Positions 54,402 to 64,000 of a DNA stretch of 64,000 nucleotides are shown one piece after another. Position 1 is the first letter of the stretch, and the number at the start of each line of letters is the position of its first letter. The notes under the pieces were generated by a model. It did not search any database, was not told the origin of the DNA, and saw only the letters and a list, made by a program, of their open reading frames with translations. Source of the DNA: Enchytraeus crypticus (taxonomy: Eukaryota > Annelida > Clitellata > Enchytraeida > Enchytraeidae); the NCBI GenBank assembly GCA_905160935.1, contig CAJHZI010000534.1, positions 2,123,934 to 2,187,933 of the forward strand. Direction: 5' to 3'. The position numbers were made by a program, and so were the translations under genes.

Positions 54402-55110
54402 TCAGGGTAGATTGATTATGTCTCCGGCGGGAAATGGTAAGTTACTAGAGAAAGTTGAAAGAGAATAACAAAGCGAAGATAAGTAGTTGGAAAAGATTTC
54501 CAGATTGTGGGTGCTGCATAAGAAAATGTAAGTCTGCCCAATGAAGTGAGAATATTTGGAACAGAGAGAAGATTGGCATCGGTGGAACGAAGTGCACATA
54601 AGGGACGATAGGGATTAAGAATTTCAGTTAAGTAAGAAGGCTTGCCAAACCTCAGAGTTTGAAAGTATTTTATGCACTGATTTAACAGGTAGCCTGTCTC
54701 TTTCTCTAGAGAAAGAAAGAGGGATTGAAGTCGAGAGGACTTGCAAACAATAGGTGCAAGAGAATTTTTGACGTGCTGCAAACGATTGAGAGAAGAAGGC
54801 AACCCATATTATAATGAATTACAGTAGTCAATCTTTGAATGAACTATAGAATTAGCAAGGATAGTAGCTAAATATTTAGTAAAGGATGCATGTATTGGCC
54901 TAATCTGACGTATCTGAAAGAAAGAAGCACGGCAAACGGAAGAGATATGAGACTTAAAGCCAAGGTTTCCATCAAATATGACTCCGAGGTTTTTGGCGGA
55001 TCGAGAAGGAGTACGAGCATGATTTTGAAAATGAAGAGAGATATTAGTAATATAGTAAATTAGAGTTATTAGTAAATTAGAGTCATAAAGACTAATTTAT
55101 TAGGTTGCAG
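54402..55110 (-). mobile_element. CR1/L2-type LINE remnant (RT C-terminal part)
   Basis: On the minus strand the translation begins with SAKNLGVIFDGNLGFKSHIS, then CRASFFQIRQIR and SKIDYCNSLYYG. It continues LPSSLNRLQHVKNSLAPIV, then YLTEILNPYRPLCALRST, then LLSVPNILTSLGRLTFSYAA and PTIWKSFP. This order is the standard end of CR1/L2-like reverse transcriptases. At least one frame break separates the two halves and the 5' part is absent. It lies between TSC22D and the 3' end of GPATCH3. Confidence 0.88.
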
Positions 55111-55354
55111 ACAAGTCAGGAGAAAGCTGGAGCATTGTCGCAGTCATTCATATCATTGTTTCTGATAGAGTGAACGTTCGTGGGGTGGTGAGGGGTTGGG
55201 TGCCGGTACGGGAGGGTTTGGGGGATGGAGCAGAATGGAGTCAGATTCTAGAACATGCACTTGTTACGCTGACACGGGCTCAGAGTCGTGAAGCGAGCCG
55301 TGGCTTCTGTTTGGTGACAACCTGGTAAAACGATGAGAAGGGTCCTGAGGTATT

Positions 55355-55500
55355 AGAGGCTCTCAGGTTATGAGACGGCTAAGCCGGTGGCACGTGTGAC
55401 AATGGATCAGAGGGTGCGAGGTTCAAATACAAGCCTCCCATCACTGATATGCTATCGAGCAGCAAACTGAAGTCAAGCCAGGTTTTAGCTGTTAGGTTGA
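55355..55500 (+). mobile_element. SINE-like repeat, family 2, at the GPATCH3 3' end
   Basis: Has an A-box-like GGCTAAGCCGGTGGCACG at about 55378-55395 and a B-box-like GGTTCAAATAC at about 55431. The shared tail is CCCATCACTGATATGCTATC then GAGCAGC and AAGCCAGGTT. Antisense to GPATCH3; it reaches the stop codon at 55485-55487, so the gene's last bases and 3' UTR overlap a SINE insertion. Confidence 0.6.
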
Positions 55501-58500
55501 GATGATCTAACGAAGTCTCGGTGCTTGAGATGGTGAGCCTCTCGTCTCCTCAGCAGAGGCTCAGGCGGGTCTGTGACTGTGGGGTCGTCGTAAACGGTCG
55601 ATATAACGGGTCTGCTCCTAGTAACAGTTCTCTGGCAGGGCGCGGCGCTCATGTTGCCACAAGTCGATGGAACTAGTTTAGAATAATTAGTAGGATTCTG
55701 AGTTCTGAGTAAGCGATATGACTGATATTTGCTGGGCGTTCCAGAAAGAGCCTGAGCTGTCGATAAGTGTAATATCTTCTCTCCACGGTATCTACACACA
55801 ATTCATTTACGCAATAAACTAATTGGATCAGAAATAGGAGGACAGGTGGATATGACATTTTCTAAATGTGATGGTTAGAAAAAAGAGGCAAGTGAAGGAA
55901 ATGTTAGAGCAAAACACGGCGAATAAATCACCAACATCATACCACTGCAGTGCTAATGAGGAAGAGAGAGAAATAGGTTAAATGAAATATAAATCGACTT
56001 CAGTAATGTAGAACAGTGTGTCAACAGACAGACGCCAGAAAATGAACACAACATTGCAATGTTATATCCAGAAACTTTCTTGATATGAGAATTGTTCCTT
56101 ATTGTAGAGACTGAATTTCTACACGTGAAGAATAACTAAACCAGCCTCGTAGTGTCCGGGTTGCCGAAGAATAGGCCAACCATGGACTGTACGTGTCGTT
56201 ATAGGATACAAAACACTATGATTCAAACTTTAGAATTGTTACAGCATTTTCTAAAACAAATGGATATCTTCGTTTTTTTACAAAACAATTTGACAACCGC
56301 AGATAGGTAACATACGAGCATATGAAATGGAACATACGAACATAATTACAGTATACACAATAGGAGAAAATAACGTTATAGAAATGCAAATACAGAAAAT
56401 GTAGTTAAACATAGATGAAATTAGCCACAGTTTCATAGCATCACTTAGTATCGTGCGGATTATAAAGTTTTTATCACTCTAGGAGCTACGCTTAGTTGGT
56501 ATTTTATAGCTTCTTTTGGCAAAGTTTCTTCGGGTTTGATACGAATGTTGGTTTACAGAGGCAAAAGTGAAGCCAGCAAGTGGTCACGGTTATAACAGAC
56601 TGCCCTAAATAGCTTACTATCAGCTGACAAGCAGAGATTCTAAAAAGTTAACTCTTTGTTATAGAAATCAGCCCTTTTTGCACGTCTTAAAAATGCTTCT
56701 AGGCGGTTTCTATCAGGGGCATTGGTAAAACCTACCAACACTGTGAGGTGTAGAGTAATTTACTAAGGGTAGAAGCCTGGAACATGATCTAAAGGAGTTC
56801 ATTAGACAGACCTTGTGGAAAAGTTTAAACCACAATTCTAGTTAAGCTAGGATTCAAGGGAAGATGATGATGTTTAACTAAACAGATCTAACTGTAATTA
56901 CTTTAAAATATCACTCGTTACATAAGCAATATGGCATATCGGTGTTACTTCATTTTAAATAAAAATAAATGGTTATTAAAAATATAATTTGCTGTTAGCT
57001 CAGAACGCTTAGCTAGATGAGATCCAACATGAAGCGGGCCTATATATCCACTACAAAGACAATTCTTTTCTCTAATTAATTATGAACTAAATAACAGTAA
57101 AGTGGGTCACAGTTATCACAATTTCACAATTTTATTCTTCCCTCATTTGCTACTACTAAATTTCTTACCTAATCGTAAGTGCAAAAAAACACATTATAGT
57201 GAAATGATCAACTAGGTTGATACCAATCACTTTCTAATACCACTTGTTTAAACCGTTAGGCAATTTAGTCCATTTTCCATATAACCAGTCCAGTGAATGT
57301 CAGAGATTTTACTCTCAGATCAAAGCGGCTGGGATTCGAACCCGCGACAGTTCAATTCACCTCAGGATCTGTCATTTAAAACTTCATGACGTTATCTCTA
57401 TACTATTGAGACATTCTAAAGTAAGTAAAAGTAATATCAATTATAACATAAGCTTCAAGTCACACAGCTCCACCTGTAAAACTATTAGTAAACCAAGCAC
57501 CACTTGAATTTAACACAGGGAGCAGCACTGCAAATCTCTTCAGCAAGGACTCATCACATTCAACTGATGGATTAACCAAGCCAGGCTGTCTACTCACCCA
57601 AACCCTTTCTTGTCCCACGGCGCCTGACCTTCACCTTCAAGAGCCTCTGTCAGACCTTTAACACTGCGACCAAGAGGCTGACCATCAGCCCAGCCGTGCT
57701 TCATCAGCAGCCTTCTACCAATACCCTACAGCAATCAATCAATAAACCAATCAATCGATCAATGAGTCATTACAGGATATATTAACAAGAGGCCTGACCC
57801 TGTTCTCAGATCTCAAGCATCCAACATGTACAACGTTTAGTAAGACATTCTATATTAAAGAATCAGAGGTAAATGCACGCATAGAACGACCTATGAACCT
57901 TATTGTAGAGGTCAGATGAAGCAGTACTCTGAGAGCTCTTGTATTGTTTGTGTTTCTCTCGTTGTGTCCTCGTGCATTCACTCAACCCGTCACGTCTCCT
58001 CGTGTCTCGCAGCATCGTCACAAAGTCTCGAGCGTCCTTGTCTCCCGCAGTGTCGGGGTCATAGTAAACACTACAATCTATGTCCCAGTCATCAACGTCT
58101 TTCTCTTCCTCATCTATTAACACAGACACACACACATGTATGCACACACATAAATACACAGAAACACACACATACATGTAGACAGAGAGGACTGCAAGAC
58201 ATTATGCTCAGCACAGTGTGATATACATGTACAGTATATATACAGACTGGGGCAAAAAAATAATCCCCTAGCAAAATTTCAATAACGACAAAACTCAAAA
58301 TACTTAAACAAAATTAGTAGAGTTTATAGAGGAGAAATTTCTACATATATCCTGCAAATTTTTTGAAAATTTGTTAAGTAGTAACAAAGTTACAGCGTTT
58401 CTACAAAATAAGTTCAAAATCAATTTTAACAAGACTTATTTCAACAAAAGTCACAGTAACTTCGACAAATAATCCCCTCTAAGTAGATTTACAAAATTTT

Positions 58501-59163
58501 CGGAGATTCTACAGGATGACTTTCTACACCTATCTTGTAAATTTGGCAAAAATATATTCAAAGTAACAAAAATACAGCTCTTATTCCGAAAAAAGTGTTA
58601 ACATCAATTTCAAGTTCTAATTTAAAGAAAAGTACCTGAAAATGTCTTCAAAATTTAGAAATAATTTAAACAGAAGAACTAATTTTAAGCATCATTTATT
58701 GGAGCAGCTAACAAGGTAGTGTAGGCTTATATTCTACCACTTAAGTAAAAGGCCCTTTTCAGGGTCGTTATTTTCTTAAAAAGCAACGACTGACATTTCA
58801 AAAAACCGTATTAAAATTGATTTTTGCACTTTTCTCGTTGAAATGCTGTAATTTCGTAACTACTGAAAATATTTTCACCAAATTTGCAGGAGATGCGCAG
58901 AAATTCCTTCCCTAGAAGCTTCGAAAGACAGTAAAGAATTTGTGAGTTTTCTTGAAGTTATTGAGATTTTGTTAGGGGATTATTTTTTTTCCCCCAGTCA
59001 GTATGTTATATTGTACTTAGCACCGAGTCATGCTACCTACTAAACATAAATACAAATGTAGAAAAGTTAAACCATATTTATATAGTTATCTACCTAGATA
59101 TATCTAGTATCTAGCTATACATACATACGTCCAATACATATGTCCCGTTTTGTATACATATTA

Positions 59164-59208
<45 letters not shown>

Positions 59209-59231
59209 CTATATATATATATATTATATAG

Positions 59232-59275
<44 letters not shown>

Positions 59276-61326
59276 ATAAAACTACAGAGATCAGAAACCT
59301 CAGTATTCACTAATAAACGTGGTGTAGTTATTATTGCTACTTTATTTAGAGCATAGAGACAGGGTTAACAACAACAACAACTATCAGCTCACACCTCCAT
59401 CAGCCTGATCCCAGTACTGAGCATACAGACAGGGTTAACAACAGCAACTATCAGCTCACACCTCCATCAGCCTGATCCCAGTACTGAGCATACAGACAGG
59501 GTTAATACCAACAACTACCAGCACACACCTCCATCAGCCTGATCCCAGTACTGAGCATCTGTGTAGTGGACAAGCCCTGAGCCACCCTTCTCCCACACGA
59601 CCTCCATCTCCTCCTCGTACAGCCGCTCCTTGTTCCTCTCTCTGTTAGAGGGGTCGTCGTGCAGCGTCTCATATCTCTCCCAGTCCTCACAGTCCTCCGA
59701 GTCACTCCCTCCATCTACGTCCGAGTTATGTCTTACATCTCTCTCTACCTCCGAGTTACGTCCTACATCTCTCTCGCTCTCTACTTCTGAGTCATTTACT
59801 CTACTCTTCTCTCTATTCACCTCCGAGTCATTTTCTCTATGATCTAAACATCTATCTGATTTAGAATTGTTGCAGGATACGTCAGAATGAGCCCAACTGG
59901 AATTAGAAGAGCCTAAAGTCTTGATATCTTCACTCCTGTGTGAATCGTTGCTGGCTTCGACAGGTCCACGCTGAGGTGAGATGTCAGCTCCTTCAGGCAG
60001 ACATTTGCTTGATGTCTCCACAGGTATAACATAACTATCAGCAGCTACTGCACTGCTACACTCAGCACCAGCCACTGCCGCTTGCTGTCTGCTGGCGTCA
60101 TCATCACAACACTGAGTCACTGCTGCTTGCAGTCTGCTAGCGTCTTCATCTTCAGCAGTGTACTTGTACTGTACGGCTCCGTAGCGCCTCGTGGACCTGA
60201 GCCGAGGAAACACAAGTCCAAGACGAGTGATAAGTGAAGGAGGCATTCGACAACGCTGGATGAGACGGAGAAAATGTTTGGTGGGAGTTCCCACGTTACC
60301 CTGAGGCATGATCGCAGGAGGGCGGAGCTCTGGAAGGGTTGACAGATCCATTATTGATATCGTCATCCAATCAGCTTCGAGTTTTCTTCTCTCAGCACGA
60401 GTAGAGAATTTGTGCAAGTTCGAGTCATCTAGATTAAAACAAAAAGAAATTATTAATATCATCAAAGTTTTACAATGAGTTTTGCCTGACAAAACCTCAA
60501 ATATAGATATGTCTATGTGATACATTCTATCAACATAATACAAAGGCATGTAAACTTCTGACACTCCAACGATTTAACTCTCATGCGTAGTATGATCAGG
60601 CATTTCAATGCACAACTCAATAAACTAATAGATGAAATTTTTAATAAAATAAATACAGATAAACAGATCAGACATAAAAGTCACTCCTTCTTTACATGTA
60701 AACAGAATTCTCTTTGGATTAAGAACTGTTTTCTGAGGTCGCCTTGAGAAGTGGAAGATCTGGTCCTGTGCTGTAATTTCATATTCACATTTTAAATCTG
60801 ATATTTAAGGATTGTTTTGTGAATTTCATAAATTAAAGATATATATCTATCTATCTAAATTCTATTTGACTATGCTAAAAGTATATTTTATGTTTTAACT
60901 TCACTGAGAATTCAGTTGCACGGTGTCACACTTCATACCTTGACTTTTATCCTTTGTACGAACTCTAGAAATGTGACAAGTTGTTTTCATTGAAAGCCCA
61001 TCTGAGTTTATCCAACTCTTGCCATTATATCTACTGAGCAGTTCATTCAGTCGCTGCTCCCCCACAGACACAACACAGCACAAACTATCTCTGCTTTCAG
61101 CACGACCAGACAGATCAGAGTCAGCCCCTGACTCATTCTTGCCTCCACTCTTCCATGAAGATCCCTCACTACTGCTCAAGTCTGGCCTGTGCTTGAAATG
61201 AAAGCACGAAAATCCCAACGATTCAATAAAATCTGAGAAATGAAAGCGTAGACTCGACGACCTGAAGTTAGGTGGAATGTTAGAAATGAGTAAATAAACG
61301 AATTGCTCCTTATTCTTCTTATTCAT
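55485..61326 (-). CDS. GPATCH3: G-patch domain-containing protein 3, 5-exon gene (about 645 aa)
   Basis: Mammalian GPATCH3 is a G-patch protein reported to dampen RIG-I-like receptor signalling and to act in transcription. Exons (minus): 61326-60939, 60428-59529, 58113-57899, 57725-57598 and 55791-55485; all GT-AG and phases join. Exon 1 has FVYLLISNIPPNFRSSSLRF and LGFSCFHFKHRP, the family's N-terminal block. Exon 2 has LPELRPPAIMPQGNVGTPTK, then RRYGAVQYKYTAED, and WEKGGSGLVHYTDAQYWDQA. Exon 3 has DDWDIDCSVYYD and GDKDARDF. Exon 4 opens the G-patch (GIGRRLLMKHGWADGQPLG). Exon 5 ends with VISTVYDDP, EPLLRRREAHHLKHRDFVRS. Longer than human (525 aa), mainly through an acidic, Ser/Asn-rich insert in exon 2. 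The start ATG is the first in the exon; an acceptor-like TAG lies just upstream, so a 5' UTR exon is likely. Confidence 0.95.
55800..57190 (-). other. GPATCH3 intron 4, no other feature
   Basis: Intronic AT-rich sequence. No gene, RNA or clear repeat is visible before the SINE at 57190. Confidence 0.45.
57190..57425 (-). mobile_element. tRNA-derived SINE, family 1, in GPATCH3 intron 4
   Basis: Reverse copy: on the plus strand TATAGTGAAATGATCAACTA, then AGGCAATTTAGTCCATTTTC, then GCGGCTGGGATTCGAACCC, then CTATACTATTGAGACATTCT. Orientation matches the gene. The 87-codon plus ORF here mirrors the minus ORF of the 13.9-kb copy, confirming both are the repeat. Confidence 0.78.
58243..59001. mobile_element. 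MITE, Tc1/mariner-like, in GPATCH3 intron 2
   Basis: The left end starts CAGACTGGGGCAAAAAAATA then ATCCCCTAGCAAAATTTCAA. The right end, reverse-complemented, starts CTGACTGGGGGAAAAAAAAT then AATCCCCTAACAAAATCTCA. Terminal inverted repeats are about 50 bases. TA flanks both ends (58241-58242, 59002-59003). The 759-base interior holds no ORF. CAGNCTGGGG ends with TA duplication are typical of Tc1/mariner non-autonomous elements. Confidence 0.85.
59165..59275. repeat. (TA)n tract in GPATCH3 intron 2
   Basis: TA dinucleotides with ATCTATATA interruptions. The plus-strand Ile/Tyr ORF is an artefact. Confidence 0.9.
59362..59560 (-). repeat. 67-bp tandem repeat spanning the GPATCH3 exon 2 donor
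   Basis: On the minus strand the exon 2 end GCTCAGTACTGGGATCAGGC, TGATGGAG|GTGTG occurs three times. Exon-like ends lie at 59529 (real), 59462 and 59395, an exact 67-base period. The intron part of the unit has a GTTGTT-rich stretch and CCCTGTCTGTAT. Downstream copies keep 30 bases of exon (AQYWDQADGG) and an intact GT. Confidence 0.9.
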
Positions 61327-61589
61327 TGCAGAATCATCAGAAGTTCCTACACAAGCAAATTCCTGTCAAATAATATTTAACACCCTTTAAAGATCACAGT
61401 AAAAATAAGGGACTTGGTTGATAATGTTTAAGAAGCCCATAACTTACAATAAATTTTATTCTTTATTAATATCAAATTTAATCTTTTTTATACATTTGCT
61501 TGGATGCAACATTATGGATAAGATAGTAATCTATGAGACTAGATCCTTGGAGTCTACTGTAAGGGAGGGGGTGGGGCACATCAACATTG

Positions 61590-61840
61590 TCTTATTGGCT
61601 TGGTTTCATTGTACTCGATGTCATCAATGGCGACAGTTACACGCTAATGGTTGTTCTGGTAAAACAAAAATATATAGAAACAATATTTTTAATAATAATA
61701 AATAATCTTTAAACTGATTTTCTGACTTTTCGAATTTGCAGTGTTTTGGACATTCTTTTAGCTCACCAATGTTAGATTTATCTCAATTGTGCTTGATGTT
61801 GTGATGGATGACAGTAGCACTCTAATTATTAGTGATTAAA
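61590..61840 (-). mobile_element. Dispersed repeat family A, two partial copies upstream of GPATCH3
   Basis: GGTTTCATTGTACTCGATGT with CATCAATGGCGACAGTTACA lies near 61600-61655. TCAATTGTGCTTGATGTTGT with GACAGTAGCACTCTAATTAT lies near 61780-61830. Confidence 0.65.
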
Positions 61841-61924
61841 AGGATTTAGTAATAGTTTAATATTAAAATAGAATCCATTGTGCATTATTTATATTTCATA
61901 CAAAAAACAGAGTTCAGCATGGCA

Positions 61925-62460
61925 GTTGCCGTTGCGAAGTGGGTAGCGCATTGACATGCCAATACCAAGATCGTGTGTTCGAATCTGACATGCGTCACGT
62001 TGACTCCTTTAACTAAATCTATAATTTTATTGTAGGATTTAGGTTTAGGGTTAGGGTGTGGGGTTAAGATTAGACCTTAGTCTTCAAAGTCTTTTATGAT
62101 TTAGCAATGAGCAATGCCAAAGACAATGAATATCGACTGACCCAAAAGATGTAAGCAAACGATACTACGAGCAGCAGGGATCAGCAGCTGAATATTGCAG
62201 TTTGTTATTATTACAAAACTAAAAGAAAATTAGAAACTGAAACATAGAAAGTTCCAATCCTAGCCTATACTCCCTAACCCTAATCAACAAATACGATTTA
62301 GTTAAACTTTACAAAGTTCCAACCCTAACTTATACCCCAAATCCTAATAAAAAAATACGATTTAGCAAAACTTTAAGAAGGTGACGCGAGCGAGAATCGA
62401 ACCCTGAACATAGGTTTAAACCCTGACCCTATGCCACTACACTATCAGAGGCTATCAGTT
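61925..62460. repeat. Two tRNA-like sequences, probably SINE heads or pseudogenes
   Basis: 61925-62000 (plus) has GCGAAGTGGGTAGCGC and TGTGTTCGAATCTGAC. 62375-62455 (minus) has GATAGTGTAGTGGCAT and CAGGGTTCGATTCTCGC. Each has recognisable A- and B-box blocks at near-tRNA spacing, but I could not fold a clean anticodon arm with T33 and a paired acceptor stem. Not called as functional tRNAs. Confidence 0.35.
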
Positions 62461-62689
62461 ACATAAATCCAGTTTACTAGATGCTTTAATTGGATAGTAA
62501 GACATTATATTATTAAACCTGATATCGTAGCTCGGTCTTTGTTTACACTTTTGGTTCAGTCCTTAGGTTCAGTGCTACCACTGAAAAAAAACTAATTTCC
62601 CAAGTTGAAAGAAGGAAAAGCTGAAAAATTTCCTTAAATAATATATAGCGGTAACTCTGTTAATAACATAACATAACATAACAACAATT

Positions 62690-62815
62690 AGAGTTCTACA
62701 GTCATCAATGACAACATCGAGCACAATTGAGACAAAATCTAGCCGGCGAGCATAAAGAAGGTAAAAAAACGGTGCGAATTCCAAAATCCAGATAATCAGT
62801 TCAAAGTAATAAACG
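62690..62815 (+). mobile_element. Dispersed repeat family A, copy nearest the telomere
   Basis: AGAGTTCTACAGTCATCAAT, GACAACATCGAGCACAATTG, AGCCGGCGAGCATAAAGAAG in order; preceded by ACATAACATAACAACAATT as in other copies. Confidence 0.7.
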
Positions 62816-63058
62816 AAATATAACTACGTAATAAACAAAGTCAAGTGGGAGAATAAGGATGGGTGTGTGCTACTATTGCCGGCTGGCAATATTCTATATA
62901 TTCGTATATACAGCATTTATTATGCATTTCTTTATTTATTAACAGAATTTTATTTTAAATAATTACAAAAAATTTATATTTCAATTTCTTGTCAAATGAT
63001 GAGAAACATATGTCTTAATTTACAGTTAATATATGTCTAGATAGAATACCTAGAGTTA

Positions 63059-63117
63059 GCGATAGGGTTAGGGTTAGGGATAGGGTTAGGGTTAGGGTTA
63101 GGGTTAGGTTTAGGAAA
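63059..63117. repeat. Subterminal telomere-like island
   Basis: Seven TTAGGG-type units with GATAGGG and GTTTAGG variants, followed by about 350 bases of ordinary or GT-rich sequence before the main array. Confidence 0.85.
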
Positions 63118-63475
63118 AAAATGTGCAATGTCAATGATGACAAACACGTTTCAGGCGCAAACAACTGTTTCATCCTCCGTCCCACGCCCGTACTTGATGT
63201 CTTTTCCAGTCCATTGTAGATTGGGGTTCATCCTCAGTGATGGTTTCAAGGTCTATGGTTGCGGGATGGGGTATGGTTTTGGTTAATGATGAACGGGTTA
63301 GGTTTAAAGGTTAGTTTTAATGTTGGGTTTTGGATATTGTGTATGGTTTTTGTTTTTAGTGATTTACTAGTCTGTGCTGTTGGTTTAGGGACTATGGTTG
63401 TGGTTGTGAGATGGGATATAGGATTAGGGCTCTTGAGCGGGCTCCTCTTGTAGTGTTTGCTGTGTTGGTCCTTTG

Positions 63476-63766
63476 TCTAGGTTTAGGGTTTTGTTTGCGG
63501 TAGGGGTTAGGTTTAGGGTCGTCGTTGGTGGTTATGGTTTTGGAGTGAGGGTTAGGGTTAGGGTGGCTAGGGTTAGGGTTAGGGTTAGGTTTAGGGTGGT
63601 TAGGGTTAGGGTTAGGTTGAGTGTTTGGTTTAGGGTTAGGTTGAGTGTTTGGTTAAGGGTTAGGGTTAGGTTGAGTGTTTGGTTTAGGGTTAGGGTTAGG
63701 GTTAGGTTGAGTGTTTGGTTTAGGGTTAGGGTTAGGTTGGGTGTTTGGTTTAGGGTTAGGGTTAGG
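63476..63766. repeat. Degenerate subtelomeric TTAGGG array with a TTGAGTGTTTGG variant
   Basis: TTAGGG units are interrupted by GTGG, GTCG and, four or five times, GTTGAGTGTTTGGTTTAGGG. The interrupted unit recurs with a variable number of TTAGGG between. The 122-codon Arg/Val ORF is an artefact. Confidence 0.85.
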
Positions 63767-64000
63767 TTAGGGTTAGGGTTAGGGTTAGGGTTAGGGTTAG
63801 GGTTAGGGTTAGGGTTAGGGTTAGGGTTAGGTTCGGGTTAGGGTTAGGGTTAGGGTTAGGGTTAGGGTTAGGGTTAGGGTTAGGGTTAGGGTTAGGGTTA
63901 GGGTTAGGGTTAGGGTTAGGGTTTGGGGTTAGGGTTAGGGTTAGGGTTAGGGTTAGGGTTAGGGTTAGGGTTAGGGTTAGGGTTAGGGTTAGGGTTAGGG
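63767..64000 (+). repeat. Telomere, (TTAGGG)n, running off the window
   Basis: About 38 near-perfect TTAGGG units to the last base. The few variants include TTCGGG near 63832 and TTTGGGG near 63921. The G-rich strand runs 5' to 3' towards the right edge, as expected for a right-hand chromosome end. The true end is beyond the window. Confidence 0.92.

Noticed and set aside
61925..62000. Functional tRNA gene
   Set aside because: A- and B-box blocks are present, but no clean anticodon arm or paired acceptor stem could be drawn, and related SINE heads are common in the window. tRNAscan-SE would settle it.
63473..63841. 122-codon Arg/Val-rich ORF
   Set aside because: Translation of TTAGGG repeats.

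Overview
This window is nuclear DNA from an animal, most likely a marine invertebrate. All clear genes are interrupted by GT-AG introns. The recognisable products are metazoan: an orexin/allatotropin-type neuropeptide GPCR, arfaptin, a TSC22-domain protein, GPATCH3 and mitochondrial enoyl-CoA hydratase. The right end runs into a long TTAGGG array in the orientation of a right-hand chromosome end. The phylum cannot be fixed from sequence alone. Nothing prokaryotic (operon, Shine-Dalgarno site, CRISPR array) is present.

Layout, left to right. 1-9 kb is intergenic and rich in simple repeats, with one SINE and a possible transposase scrap. 9.2-9.8 kb holds the first coding exon of a neuropeptide GPCR (minus strand). 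10-16.9 kb is AT-rich and repeat-bearing. 17.0-23.6 kb is a three-exon plus-strand gene for a large, low-complexity, probably nuclear protein (about 1555 aa) that I do not recognise. 26.9-30.8 kb is a complete seven-exon arfaptin gene (minus). 31-37.3 kb is a transposon cluster: SINEs, a LINE 3' end, and a 3.2-kb element with terminal inverted repeats carrying a decayed protein of an uncharacterised multicopy family. 38.2-43.6 kb is a complete eight-exon ECHS1 gene (plus). 48.8-51.6 kb is a three-exon TSC22D gene (plus). 54.4-55.1 kb is a CR1/L2-type LINE remnant. 55.5-61.3 kb is a five-exon GPATCH3 gene (minus), with a Tc1/mariner-like MITE in intron 2. From about 63.1 kb to the end the sequence becomes telomeric; GPATCH3 starts less than 2 kb from the first telomere-like repeats.

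The genes do not form a pathway; they are unrelated housekeeping and signalling genes. The strongest unexplained signal is structural. In all six genes at least one splice junction lies inside a tandem repeat whose unit includes the splice site plus 10-40 bases of exon, so intact or near-intact decoy donors or acceptors sit beside the real one. I count ten such junctions: one GPCR donor, two acceptors in the unknown gene, one arfaptin acceptor, four consecutive ECHS1 acceptors, one TSC22D acceptor and one GPATCH3 donor. The second candidate novelty is the 3.2-kb inverted-repeat element at 34.08-37.30 kb.

Exon boundaries were derived by hand from GT-AG sites, reading phase and protein-family similarity. 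No alignment or transcript evidence was available.
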